This document shows, in pieces, positions 33,421 through 44,999 of a DNA stretch of 64,000 nucleotides. Source of the stretch: Gigaspora margarita (Eukaryota > Glomeromycota > Glomeromycetes > Diversisporales > Gigasporaceae); NCBI GenBank assembly GCA_009809945.1, contig WTPW01000675.1, positions 177,533 to 241,532 of the forward strand. The letters run 5' to 3'. The notes under the pieces were generated by a model. It saw only the letters and a list, made by a program, of their open reading frames with translations, did not search any database and was not told where the DNA came from. Position 1 is the stretch's first letter; each line of letters opens with the position of its first letter. The position numbers and the translations under genes are program-made.

Positions 33421-34789
33421 CATATAATTTTACTTTTATAGAAGGAATTGAATCATAAAAAACTTGATGGCTTGGATGCAAACTAGAAAATCATTACTTG
33501 CAAGAACTTGTTTTACATTTATTAGCAATTACACCTGATATGCAAGTTGTAAATGTATATTCTCAGTTTTAAGTTAGATTACTTAAAAAGAAGAAGCAGG
33601 TAATTAAATTAATTAATATTTATATTTTTTAAATATATCACTATATTGTTTTTATAGACTAATTGTAAAAAAAGTATCAAATATTGCCAAATTACATATT
33701 ATGTAACCAATGCTCAAAATAAATTAAATTATTTTATAAATTATATTTCTAAGGCAGAATTTGAACATATAATAAAAAATTATTTAAATTTAATTGAATA
33801 CAATGATGACATATTCAATAATAAAATTGAATTTAATACTGAAATAACAATTTAGATGAAATTATATAGTCAGACTGTAAAAATTTGGAAGTTAAAGAAA
33901 TAATTGATTTAAATATTTTTGGAAATAATAGGTAGATGAAACTAATAATATTATAGAACTTCTAATTATGATATTAATTAAGTTGTTAATGCAGCTATAA
34001 ACAATACAGAATAAGAATTTTTATTTAACATTATTTTTATTACTGCACAAAAAATTTTTACTTAATATTATTTTATTGCATTTTATATACATTATATACA
34101 TTTATAAATAAATCCATTTTTTATGCTTATTACATTCAAGTAAATTTTTAATATTCAATTTATAATCTGGAGATTATTTTCAAAGATATGGCTTGCTCTT
34201 ATATCTGAAGTAGTGGTCGTACCTGGATAACTCTTTACCCAAAAGGGTATAACCTTTTATAAAATCTAGTAGCCAGTTTTATACCCTATTGAAGTAAATG
34301 GATAATGGTTATATCCTAAGTATAATAACTGGTTAACTGCTAGTTATAAAATATCCGGTTAACTAATAAGATAATGGGCATTGTATGCTCATCTATTTTT
34401 GTAACTTTATATATATACGTCTTGTTGGTCAATGGACTTGAAACACTTTTTTAAAAAAAAAAAAAGAAAAAAAAATTGAACCGAAAAAAGAAACTGGGTG
34501 ATAAAGAAAGGGTTCACCAATTAATTGTTAAATAAAATCAGATTAAAAGAATAAATGGCTTTATTATTTTATTTGCAAATATGACATATGTTATTTTCAA
34601 ATTTACTAATAACCTTAGTCAATTAATAATTGAGAAATAACGCAGAACTTATATAAATATTATAGCTGCTGATTAAATTAATTTAGTTTTTAATTGAATA
34701 TGCGCTAAATAGATTTGGAATCACCTTTAAATCGAAATTTTTTACAGATTTGAGTGAATTTAAAATTTCGCTTCAAACTTTTATATTAC

Positions 34790-36365
34790 CTTCGACCTGA
34801 GACTCTTCACCAGCTTTTGCAGATAATAATATTACGGGAATTAATCGAGTTTTTGCACTAGATCTTAACTCACATAATAACTCATATCCGTTCATATTTG
34901 GCATTATAATATCTATTAAATTCATATAGTAATAATAATATATAAAATTCAATACAATTATTTTCATTATATATAATATATTACTTACCGCTAAGGATTA
35001 AATCAGGCATTTTATTAAGTTTCTTTAAGATTCGTATAGCATCTTGGCCGTCACAAGCACGATATACATCAAATTCATTTAAAATATCTGTGAGATAATC
35101 TCTATACACATGATATATCAATAATAAGAATCAATTTATTTACAAATAATAATAATAATAATAATAAAATAATAATATTGCTGTATTGTTAAAAAAAGTA
35201 TTACCGCATATCATTATCATCATCAACAATCAAGACTTGATATTGTCTATTATTAGTGGAATCATGAGTAGAGATATTAAAGGTGATATCTTCCGTTAAC
35301 GCTTTTTCGATATCCATGTTCAGATCATCAATTGATAATTTATCCATTATATCATTTTGAACTTTAGATGTATTATTTTTTATCCATTGAGAGCTTTCTT
35401 CTAAATAAAGCTGACGTTTTGTGTATAATTCTCGACCAGACCTTATTGGATTTTCAATGTTATTAAAACATATTTTATTTGTAGGTAAGTGATCATATCC
35501 TATTGGAAACCAACATTTAAATGTCGTTCCTTTATTTACTACTGAAGTTACAGTGATATCACCACCATGACATGTAATAAGTTCTTTGACGAGTGCAAGT
35601 CCTATTCCAGTACCTTCATTACTACATGAACTTTGAGATTCACAATGCTAAAAGCATTGAAATATATTTGGAAGTGCTAATTCTGGGATGCCAACTCCTG
35701 AATTAAAAGAAATAGCAAGAATAGTAAAAATGATTACATTATCTAGTTAAAAATGAATATTTATTAACCTGTATCTGACACTTTAAAAACTATCATCTTC
35801 TTCTTGTCATTGTAGTCAGTATGTAAATGAATCGTTATGTGTCCATTCCAAGTATGCTTTAGTGCATTTGAACCTTTAAACATTATTTTTAGTACAACAA
35901 ATCCTGCATATTTTAATGAATAGGAGAGATACATAGTTTCACTAGTATTTTTATGAAAAGCACTTACAAAGATTAAATATAATTGTTTCATATACATCAT
36001 GATCTAAGTAAATCTTATCTTCCACAGCTTGATTAAACTCATCGGGACATGGAATGTCAATAATGTAATCCAAACCTAATGTTTCAGCTATACTTTTAAA
36101 GTCAGAAACTAATTCTCATATAAATTCAGTTATGTTTGTTTCACGATAACATAATTCTAATTTATTAGATTCTATATTTGAAAACTGTATAAGAAACGAA
36201 TATTTATTATTAATATAATAATACTGAAATTACTGCAAGTTTATTTATGATTTAAACTTATTAAAAATTTTAGTGTAATATAATTTACTTGTAACAAGGT
36301 ATTTATACGTTTAAGCAATCGCTGAGTGTTACGTCGTATAATTTGAACATTTTTTAGGAATTTAG
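34790..36365 (-). pseudogene. Fragment of a hybrid histidine kinase/response regulator captured in the hAT
   Basis: Seven exons joined by GT..AG introns (about 36365-36289, 36185-35968, 35873-35769, 35697-35205, 35101-34989, 34912-34790, with the first partial). The protein covers the kinase HATPase domain: N-box IFNLCSNALKHT, G1 box KVSDTGVGIPE, G2 box EGTGIGLALVKEL. A linker and a receiver domain follow: acidic pair VLIVDDDND, phospho-acceptor Asp in LILSDIIMPNMNGYELL, conserved Lys in VILLSAKAG. The sensor part and phospho-acceptor His region upstream and the last receiver helix are missing. A TGA at 36115 (expected Trp) and a TAG at 35648 show decay. A two-component kinase would act in phosphorelay signalling; this copy is cargo, not a working gene. 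Confidence 0.82.
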
Positions 36366-36389
36366 TATGGGAAAAAAATAGAGATAAAA

Positions 36390-36570
36390 AAAATCTGCAG
36401 TTTATTTATATATTTATAGAATAAAAAAAAACTGATTTACATTGATAATATATTTACTTATAAAAAAAAAATCAGTAGTTTATTTATATATTTATAGAAT
36501 AAAAAAAACTGATTTACATTGATAATATATTTACTTATAAAAAAAATGATTTACATTGATAATATCAGAT
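36390..36570. repeat. Tandem repeat, about 2.5 units of 85 bp
   Basis: TTTATTTATATATTTATAGAATAAAAAAA followed by ACTGATTTACATTGATAATA and ATTTACTTATAAAAAA recurs at 36401, 36478 and partly 36546. It separates the kinase fragment from the transposase. Confidence 0.75.
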
Positions 36571-36595
36571 ATAATTATTAACATAATTCAAAATT

Positions 36596-39294
36596 TACTT
36601 CTTATTTTTCATACTCGGAAAAATATTATCAACAGTATGACGATTTCTTTTTAAAAAGATTAAATGCTCAAATGTGATCGGTAAAAGACTTGTTCTTTTA
36701 ATAGACATTATGTTCCTAGCTTCACTAAATAACCTTTCACTAGCCGTTGAGGTAGCTAAAATAGCTAGATATTTTTGTGCTAAGTAAGATAAAACTAGAA
36801 AACGTTTCTGGTTACTTTTTTACCATTCAAATGGACATTGATCATAGGAAATTTCTGGTATTCCAATATAATCAGAAATTTTATCTATTTGAGCATTATT
36901 TGACCGAAACATAGTAGCTAATAATTTACTTGTAGATTGTAATGGCTGTCTGATAGATTGTATATTTATTTGATCTTTGTATTGTTTATAGTTTTCGCGT
37001 AATAAATTATAAGTTCTAGACCTTGAAGATTCTGAAGCAAAATTTAAAGTTTTGCATCGAGGATCTAATAATGTAGCCAACATTCCTTCTTCTAATGGTA
37101 CTTGCCAATAATAATTTATAGCATTATATAGAACCATTTTTACTCGCCTTTCAAAATTTGTACAGTCTTGAGGAATATTCAACTCATCATTTGTTAGATC
37201 TTCAGTTAAAATATCATCACCAAAAACACATTTGCTATCATTATAATTTACTTGCTAAAGTTCAAAATTATCAATATCTATAAGACTAGTAGTAATCGCA
37301 TTAATTGCACTATACATAAAACTTATTGTTGTATATTTACTACCTCCTAACAAATCAGTTGCTTCTGCGAATGGTTCAAGAACTGTAGCAAGATTTTTTA
37401 TAGCTTCCCATTCTGTATCAGTAAGATTAATTTTTTTTAATTTTGCACTTTCTTTTCGTATTTGATAATTTTCATCTAAGGAAAGTGTTGTAATCATAAG
37501 ATTAATTATATTTTGAATTTTAATTAATCATTGCCAAGCGAGATATGATGAGTTCCATCTTGTTGGAACATCAACAATTATGCGTAATTCATTATCGTTT
37601 TGAGTAAGATCCTAATTTAAACCAAAAAATTAATTTAAATAATAATAATTTTAATTGTAACTTGATATACTTTTACTCTAACTATATTAATTTTTTAATT
37701 TTTAATTAAAAATATTATTAATATAATAATTCTAATCGTAATTAAAAAAATAACATAGTTATAGTAAGAATATTTTATATTTAAAGAACAGTATTTCTAT
37801 ACCAATTTTGATTTTTTTTGATCGCGTATATATTATATAAATAAAGTATAAAGTATTATATTTTATTGTTCAATTTTTGAGCTAAAATATTTAGACCACA
37901 TATTGTAACATTGTTATAATAATTATTTATAATTTACAAGAGTATAACGATACCAAAATTGGGTGTAAAAATACACGTTTTCTATATAATGTAAGTTAAT
38001 ATATATATACTTACAATATCTTTATTACAATTAAATTTTTTTTAATTTCTAAAAGCCGCTGAGTTTGTTTAGGAGTAGTAAAATATGATATAAGTATTTT
38101 TGCATGCTTAACTAAATTTTTTACTTCTAAGAGACCTTTTCCAACAACTAATTGAAGAGTATGAGCTGTGCATGGTATACGAATTATATTAGGCATTAAA
38201 TCTAGTACTTTAATCATGTTACTACCATTATTTGTAGTAATTGAAAGAACTTTGTCACTAAGATTCCATTCATTAATAATTAAGTTTAAAGTTTCAGCAA
38301 TAATCTCGCCAGTATGTGAATAAGGAAGATAGTTAATAAAAAGTATATTTTCTTGTAATTGAAAAGTATTATCGATATATGAACAAGTTATTCCAAAATA
38401 ACCTAATCTATTACGTCCAGTCCATAAATCACAGGTTAATGAACATGATATAATATTTTTTTCAAATATATTTAATAAACATTGTTTAGTATGATTATAT
38501 GCCTCAAAGAGTAATTGATGGCAATATCTTTCACTTGGAAATTTGTAGAATGGATCAAATTCAGCAATAAAGTCTTTAAAACCTTCATCATTTCGAATAC
38601 TTATTGGTTGCTGATCTCTAATTAAAAGTTCAACAAATTTTTGATCTAAACGTCGTTTACGCTCTGGATTGTTATAGACCATTGTATCAATTTGAAGTTG
38701 TGAAGATGTTTTTTTTGTTTTTTCATTATGTGAACTTTCTGTAATACCATGCCATGTTGCTAAGTGTCCAATATAGTTGCCTGTTGAACTATCTACTGAT
38801 CCCATAATATGTCCACATAATTCACTTTTATTCTTTTTACAAACTTCTACTAAACAACTTACAATAGATTTATAAGGTGGTACAGATTCATAACGTTGAT
38901 AATAAGACCAAATCCAGCTTCGCCCCGAATGCTTTATCATAGGTACTAATTTTATATTTTTTAAATTTGGTGTTTTTGGCTCATTATTAGATCTACTTGG
39001 TAAGATTGAATAAAATGTATCATCTTCATTAACCAAGTTATTGCATTCATCGGATATATCATTATTGACATATTCATTAGACATATCATCATTAACCCAA
39101 TTATTATGCTCATCAAATATATCAACTGGGTTATTGTATTCATCAAAGAAATCAGCTGAGTCATTGCGTTCAAATTCTTCAGCTTGAAAGTTTGATGTTT
39201 CTGGATCAGGTGTTTTTTTTTGTTTTTTGTATTTTTTATTAGAAATTGAAGAGAAATTAGCATCATCTTCTTCATTAGAGTTTTCATTATACAT
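36596..39294 (-). pseudogene. hAT transposase of the 7.5 kb element, three stops
   Basis: Exon 1 (39294-38015) starts MYNENSNEEDD. It has an acidic, Asn/Asp-rich N-terminal region, then a BED-type finger (WIWSYYQ...C...CGHIMG...HLATWHG), and the catalytic core with SCSLTCDLWTGRNRLGYFGIT and CTAHTLQLVVGKGL. Exon 2 (about 37611-36596) continues with VDVPTRWNSSY, LLGGSKYTTISF, MLATLLDPRCK and the dimerisation motif YLAILATSTASERLFSEARN. In-frame stops: TGA at 37528 (Arg expected, so CGA to TGA), TAG near 37252, TAA at 36817. Otherwise about full length, so recently inactivated. The intron has a GTAAGT donor at 38014. Confidence 0.88.
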
Positions 39295-39960
39295 TTTTAT
39301 GAGAAAATTTTTTTTTTAAAAAAATAGAAATATATTTCTTAGCAACGTTTAATCTATATATTTATACTTTAAATTTATAGATTTGTAAATTCAATTTATA
39401 CAATTAGCATTAGCAAAAAAAAACCTGAAATTTTTTACATTAGCAATCAAATTCTTTTGGGGCGTCTCTTATGCATTACTTAAATTTATATAAGCAAAAT
39501 TAAAAATTGAAAATGATAGTACTAGCGGGCATTGTATAAAGGACCGGGTACTATATATTGGAAATATAATCTTTTATTTCTCATACTTTTTACTATTACA
39601 AACACTTGCACGCGACCCCCTCCTCTACGAGAAGTTCAATTGCGGATATGCCCGATATGCAGACCGCTGCCAATATCATATAAAGAATAAGTTAAATATA
39701 GTTATTATTCAAGAATAAGGCTAGTTAAGGGAGGTATTATTTTTCAGTTAATTATACTTAATCTGATTAAATTATTCAATTTGTTAATAATTAAATACTT
39801 ATCATAGATCTTATGAAAAAATAATAGGCATGGTGTTTTTGAAAAACATCCATAAAAATGGTATAGTTCAAAATAACGTTTATGTACTTTATATAATAAG
39901 ATTTATAATAGTGACAATCAGGGTTTAACATTAACACTTTATTTATAATGCATATGAATG
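39295..39960. other. Transposon-internal non-coding region upstream of the transposase
   Basis: AT-rich leader and promoter side of the transposase. GGGCATTGTAT at 39536 also occurs near the left end at 34377. A short C-rich patch lies at 39610-39670. Confidence 0.4.
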
Positions 39961-40070
39961 TATATGGGCGCTGTTCAATAGAAAAGGGTGAAATCACTTT
40001 TTTAAATCTGGTCAATTGACCAGATTTAAAAAAGTGATTTCCCCCTTTTCTATTGAACAGCACCCATATA
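39961..40070. repeat. 110 bp nearly perfect palindrome (MITE-like)
   Basis: TATATGGGCGCTGTTCAATA and its complement meet at GGTCAATTGACC (40010-40021), with one or two mismatches (GGGTGAAA against TTTCCCCC). The GGGCGCTGTTCAA end resembles PIF/Harbinger TIRs. The 95-residue minus frame here is a palindrome translation. Confidence 0.8.
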
Positions 40071-40261
40071 TTTATCATTTCAAGAATTTATAGTAATCAA
40101 AATTAATTACTATTTCAGTTTTAGAAAAATACACCTTTGATTATGCAATATCGATATTAATGTTCTAAGAATTTAAATTCTTGCTTACCTTAACTTGGCC
40201 CCTATTTAAACTTGTTTAGTATATAACTCAAATACTAGAACAAGTGCAATCATGTATAAAT

Positions 40262-41328
40262 TAGGGATGTTATCCTGTTCATCCAAACTCAGTTCGGCCC
40301 TGTTTGAAACCCAAACCAGTTAAACTCGAGTTTTGTAGTCACATGATTTTGATTATTATATTTAAACTCATCATGCTTAAATTTGAGTCTGAAATCAATT
40401 TGATGAGCAATATGACGATACTATTCATTTAATCTAAAAGTTCTATGTGTGATAATGACGAACTTTAATGGGTTTTTTTTTTATTTGAACTTTGTACGAT
40501 GAATTAAAACCATACCTGAACAATTTATTATTTCAATGAATTTACCACCTTTTAAGTTCAATGTCTCAAACCAAATTAGCGTCAGATAACTCAAAGAAAT
40601 AACAAACCATTCTTCAAAACGATTAAAGAAGGTTCCCTTTTGGGATGAGCTTCTTGAAACTGGTGGCAAACGATATTACAAGCATTGTACAAAATCTTAT
40701 TATATGGATACGGATCTCTCTACAATTAAGTCACCCTTCAAACAAATCACCCAGGAAGGTGGAACGAACTAAATGTTGCCATTAAGGCAAATGTTGAACC
40801 ATAAAGCACTGATCCGATAAACCTATCTCTTTAAGCATTTTCCATTGCTGAAAACAAAGACCTTCAACTATTTATTAATAAATAATACCACATTATTCAC
40901 TTTCATCATGACAGTTTGTCGCACAAAGCATTTTAAATTTATATTATGAAGTACGAAATACAGGCGTCTCCAGCGAAGTAACGTTTTCTAAAGCAAAAAC
41001 TACAATTAATTCAATATACAACCGTCTTTCTGAAGAAAATGCGCAAGCCTTTACTTAAAAACTTGGTATGAATCAAGTATTATTGATTGCGTGGAAGGTC
41101 AATAAATTAAATAAATAATAGATGCAATGAAATGAATAATATATTATTTTTCATGTATTTATAGTCAAAGTTCATGTATTTAATAAATAGTAATAACATT
41201 GCTTTGGATTAACATGTTTAGCAAGCATAATCATTAATAAATTTGCGTAATCAGAGTTTGTGCTTCGAATCAGTGCTTAGCAGGTTTTCAAGCACAAACT
41301 GACCAGTTTAAACAGGATAACATCCCTA
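40262..41328 (+). mobile_element. Nested 1.07 kb hAT deletion derivative
   Basis: Perfect 18 bp TIR TAGGGATGTTATCCTGTT (40262-40279, 41311-41328) and perfect 8 bp TSD GTATAAAT (40254-40261, 41329-41336). The plus strand keeps shreds of the N-terminal half of a hAT transposase: a BED-finger-like KVPFWDELLETGGKRYYKHC near 40630 and AFSIAENKDLQLFI near 40835, broken by stops and frameshifts. The core and dimerisation parts are gone, so it is non-autonomous. Confidence 0.9.
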
Positions 41329-42195
41329 GTATAAATATAGTAATTTAGTAATGTACTTTATCAAGTATTTTTCCTGTAAGTCTATCCCGTTTTGGTTGGT
41401 TTATGAAAATACGTATTTCATAATATGTTTAAGTGTAAATACGTAATAAAAAATAGAAGATCTTATCGAATACAATGGCCCATTCTATCCATTTGATTGA
41501 ACTCATTAAGGACTTCTTTTGCCAGTCTACAGAATTATAATAGTTGAGTAAATTTATAAATTTACATTCCTGGTTTTGCGTGATAGCATCGCACAGCTAC
41601 CTTATTAGGTTTTACCCTATATTATCCTATATTATCTTATAAGTTAACCGGATAACTTATTTGTGTAACCTGTTAATTAATTTTAAAATCTGGTTATCTG
41701 GGTAACCTAGCGGTTAACCGGTTATTATACCCTAGGGTACGACCACTAATCTGAAGTTTAGAGAAATTGAAGTAGCAAAGATATTATACTTATTGTAAAA
41801 ATTATATTATAGGAAGCAGTAGTAATAAATTGTAAAATATAATATTTTAAAAATTTGTTTTTATTAAAGTTGCTACAAAGTTAATAGATTGAAAAAACAG
41901 CTAAGCAGGGGCATGCTAACAATTATGTTGCAGTATAGAGAACCACTAACTAATGCTGTGCATTGCAAATTAAACTTATAAGAATAATAATGGTACTATT
42001 TAGTTGCTATTTCTGAATATGTATCCCATTTTAGTTTATATATCAGTTGTAACAATATATACTTGGAGATATGTAAATGCAGGTTTTTTGCCTTTGTATT
42101 GCATTATGCAATATTGTGTAGCATGATGAATTATACAATTCTGCATTTTTATAATATAATTATTTATTAGTTTTAATTAAGAATAATACTAATAC

Positions 42196-42954
42196 CATAA
42201 TTGGAATATCAGAAACTGGAGCTGGAGAACTGGACAACAAGATCCTCGAGAAGGGGGTCCACCAACCTGGCTGCCAGAGTCGCACTAGAGGAAAAGGACA
42301 TATGTTTTAGCAGCATGTACCAAGAGGAGGGAGTCCATTCGGCACCTAAATCTGGGCTGACTGACCCTTCTGAGCTAACTAGTTTGGAAGTTTGGGATAC
42401 TGAGGAAGGACCGATAGGAAGGTTGTGGTAGGTATCGGGATTGGAGTGATCCTTACAAGGGCAGAAGTAGGTAATAGTAGGTGTTTAATAGTTAGCCCTA
42501 ACCCCAAGTGTCGGTATAATGCAGATGCGTAAGTTACTGAAGTGTAGGTAATACCTGTATGGGACAGGCACTGCTCTACAAGTGTTCCACAAGGATAAAC
42601 TAGTCCTAAGGAGGTTTTGCGATATATCTGGGACTGGCCTTGACTGACTTATGTAATGGAGGACTATACCGGTGAAACAAGGAGGACTTGGCAAGAGGCG
42701 CAGGGACCAGAGGGTTTAAATAGGCAATGCTAGTATGCGGGTTGCAGGTATAGCAGCTAGTGTAGGACCTTCGGGTGGCTACTTAAATAGGCAACCAAAA
42801 GTTGCAGGTGTGGCTAGTTGTACTCTCATCAATGTAACAAATGCCAGGGTGCCCCTGGAGGCACCTGTGGTCTGATTTACTTGAATAAAAGCTTCTCCCC
42901 AGAGCAGAAACTTTGAAAAAAAATAAAAAATAAAAAAATAATAAAATAAAAAAA
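42196..42954 (+). mobile_element. Full-length poly-A retroposon (SINE-like or short LINE), 17 bp TSD
   Basis: Perfect TSD AAGAATAATACTAATAC (42179-42195 and 42955-42971). A 700 bp body of about 47 percent GC, very unlike its surroundings, ends with AATAAAAGCTTCTCC and an A-rich tail. No reverse-transcriptase motif is visible. No clear A/B box was found, so the promoter type is unknown. The open frames on either strand (76, 69, 72 residues) lack family signatures; the same antisense frame recurs in the truncated copy at 29080 only because the copies are homologous. Confidence 0.85.
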
Positions 42955-43167
42955 AAGAATAATACTAATACATACAATAGTAGTATATAATGAATTAGCA
43001 CATTTTCAAATTGCTGAAAACAGCAAGAACTAGTTATTAGAAAGTTTGAAAAAGTTAAGTTAGGTTGTATTACTAATACAGTAGCTTGCTATATTTATTA
43101 AATTATTCTATTATAACTTAATGCAAAAAAATTTGTTACAAAAAATTATAAACAAATATGATAATAC

Positions 43168-44555
43168 TAGGGGTTTTAGTGGGTCAGGTTGGGTCAGGTT
43201 TGGACCTGACCTGGGTCAGACCACTTGGGTCAAAACCTGACCTGGGTCTGACCCACCTCATATCAAACTTGACCCAGGTCTGACCCACCTCATGTCAAAT
43301 CTGACCCCGGTCTGACCCAACCCAACCCGATCCAGATTGAACCTTGGTCAATAATAGTTGCTAAATAGTAAAGTCTATATTTTAATGCCTGCTTAGTAAA
43401 CTTGTTTGGAAGATCAAAATGCACATACATTAAACTTTTTATCTAAATCAGAGAACATTTTATTATTTGACTTTTAATTTTACATTCAATGGGTTTATAA
43501 AGGATCTTCCGTAACTCTACCTGCTGATCACTTGTACCAATATATATACTAACACTTCAGAAGTAATGTCTCAAGAAACAGTGGAAGACTAAGAAAAAAC
43601 ATGCACCTAGGCAGCTATTATTTAGGGATACAGCTAACTGAGTATCTGCTAATATCTTTAGAATTTGTCACTTAATGCTCTGGCTTTGGCACTTGTCATT
43701 TAGAAGTAAAGTTCATAGACTACCTGCTGACAAGCTTAGAGTTTATCACTTACCAAAACAGCTGGGGTTTTGAAATGAGAAATACTTGGTGGTGCTCTAA
43801 TAGAAATGGGACCTTATGGGAAGAACCACTGTCCTTACCTTGGTTACAAGTAGACTTTTTGGTATTGTTGTAGAAGAAAATTCTAGAAGCTTTTTTCAAG
43901 CAGTCCGGTCTATATGACTGCTTTTCATTTAACATATTGGGGCCTGGGCTAGTTTTTAGCTAGGCAAGGTTATTGATGTTAACAATTTTTATACTTAAAG
44001 TCTAACAGGTTATCATAAAGATAGGTTGTTTAGCTAACTTTGGGCCTCAGATAAAGATTGAAGTAATGGAAGGCCATTATGAAGTCTGAGTTTCTTATTT
44101 CTCTATAATTGTAATATATTATTCTCTTTTGCATGTAATAATATTAAATTCAATAAAAAAAAAGAGCAAGGCTCTGGTTGTAAAACAAAAAAAAAAATTT
44201 ATATTCAATGAAAAAATTGCAATCTTTTTAAAAAATATGGTTGGTGAATGTAAAAATTAAAAGTCAATTAATAAAAACTTCTCCAATTTGGTTAATAATT
44301 TTGGAGTATATGCATTTTGTTCTTCTAAACAAGTTTACTTAAGCAAGTTTTATCAATTTGTATAGTAAAATTTTTTATCTTTACTATATAGCGACTACTT
44401 GTAATCATTGTATATAATATGATCTGGGTCTGACCTGATCCAGGTTTTCTCTAACCTGGGTCTAACCTGACTCGCGTTTGATCTGACCTGACCTGATCCA
44501 GGCTGGGTCAGATCTGAGTTGGGTTGGGTCAGACCTAACCCAGCTAAGACCCCTA
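43168..44555. mobile_element. hAT-like element with GGGTCAGG subterminal repeats
   Basis: TAGGGGTTTTAG at 43168 and CTAAGACCCCTA ending at 44555 are TIRs. Flanks GATAATAC and AATGATAC agree at 6 of 8 bases, an eroded TSD. Both ends (43168-43335, 44415-44555) are dense in GGGTCAGG/CCTGACCC units of both orientations. The inner 150-200 bp form a second inverted repeat (43345-43490 against 44205-44400). The centre is unassigned, with no transposase. Confidence 0.78.
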
Positions 44556-44847
44556 AATGATACATATATGCAGTTAAAGTTGTATTGGAATATAGTTATA
44601 AATTCTATTATAATTTATTATAGAAGTTTTGCAATAAACTTGCTATCATAATACATATTTTGCATTGAATTATAGTTAAAATTCTACAATATTATTATTT
44701 ACTGTAAACAAGATTTGCTATAAAAAATAATAACAATTGTGGTGCATATTATGCAATTAAGATTGAATTGATTTTTGTATTGAAATTATTATTATGTTAG
44801 TTATAAAAAACTTTTGTTGCAAAATTAATGACTATTGTGGTAACTAA

Positions 44848-44996
44848 GGGGAGTGACAAAAATCAGGTAATTTTTTAGAGGAGAGAGAGTAAAAAAAGTT
44901 GAAATTATATATAAGAACCTGACTATATATATGTTAAAGAAGAGGGAGAAGAGTAGGCCTCTGATAAAAATAATCAGGTGATTAGTGACATAGCTC
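44848..44996. mobile_element. Tourist-like MITE, TSD TAA, sister of the Helitron insertion
   Basis: GGGGAGTGACAAAAATCAGG at the left and GAGCTATGTCACTAATCACC (complement of the right end) are diverged TIRs. TAA flanks both sides (44845-44847, 44997-44999). 149 bp. Closely matches, in inverse orientation, 50562-50711. Confidence 0.85.
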
Positions 44997-44999
44997 TAA

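Larger units (their letters stand above)
28900..34020 (+). pseudogene. Eroded hAT-type transposase in pieces, host of nested insertions
   Basis: Fragments in plus-strand order recall the catalytic core and C-terminus of one hAT-like transposase. 28960-29038 gives ILIDIVANKFGAIVSNTASAM; 29705-29760 gives EDGNFALASELRSLTQNQQF; 33500-33600 gives LVLHLLAITPDMQVVNVYSQF (diverged dimerisation motif); 33660-33845 gives an acidic C-terminal tail including NAQNKLNYFINYISKAEF. Stops and frameshifts are frequent. The gaps are occupied by the retroposon fragment (29080), the SINE (29960) and the hAT (30296). Reading them as one ancestral gene is inference. Confidence 0.5.
34211..41748. mobile_element. 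7.5 kb hAT element carrying a transposase and a histidine-kinase fragment
   Basis: TAGTGGTCGTACC at 34211 and its exact complement GGTACGACCACTA ending at 41748 are TIRs. The 8 bp TSD ATCTGAAG is perfect (34203-34210, 41749-41756). Both subterminal regions (34225-34370 and 41605-41735) are packed with GGTTAACCGG / GGATAAC motifs in both orientations, typical of hAT transposase-binding subterminal repeats. Inside, in minus-strand order: hAT transposase (39294-36596), hybrid kinase fragment (36365-34790). Also inside: a 110 bp palindrome (39961) and a nested hAT (40262-41328). Confidence 0.88.

Noticed and set aside
36390..36570. CRISPR-like array
   Set aside because: Two and a half adjacent units without unique spacers; a plain tandem repeat in eukaryotic DNA.
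42201..42431. 76-residue sense frame in the poly-A retroposon
   Set aside because: No motif; long open frames are expected in this GC-richer segment. Without other full-length copies coding cannot be supported.
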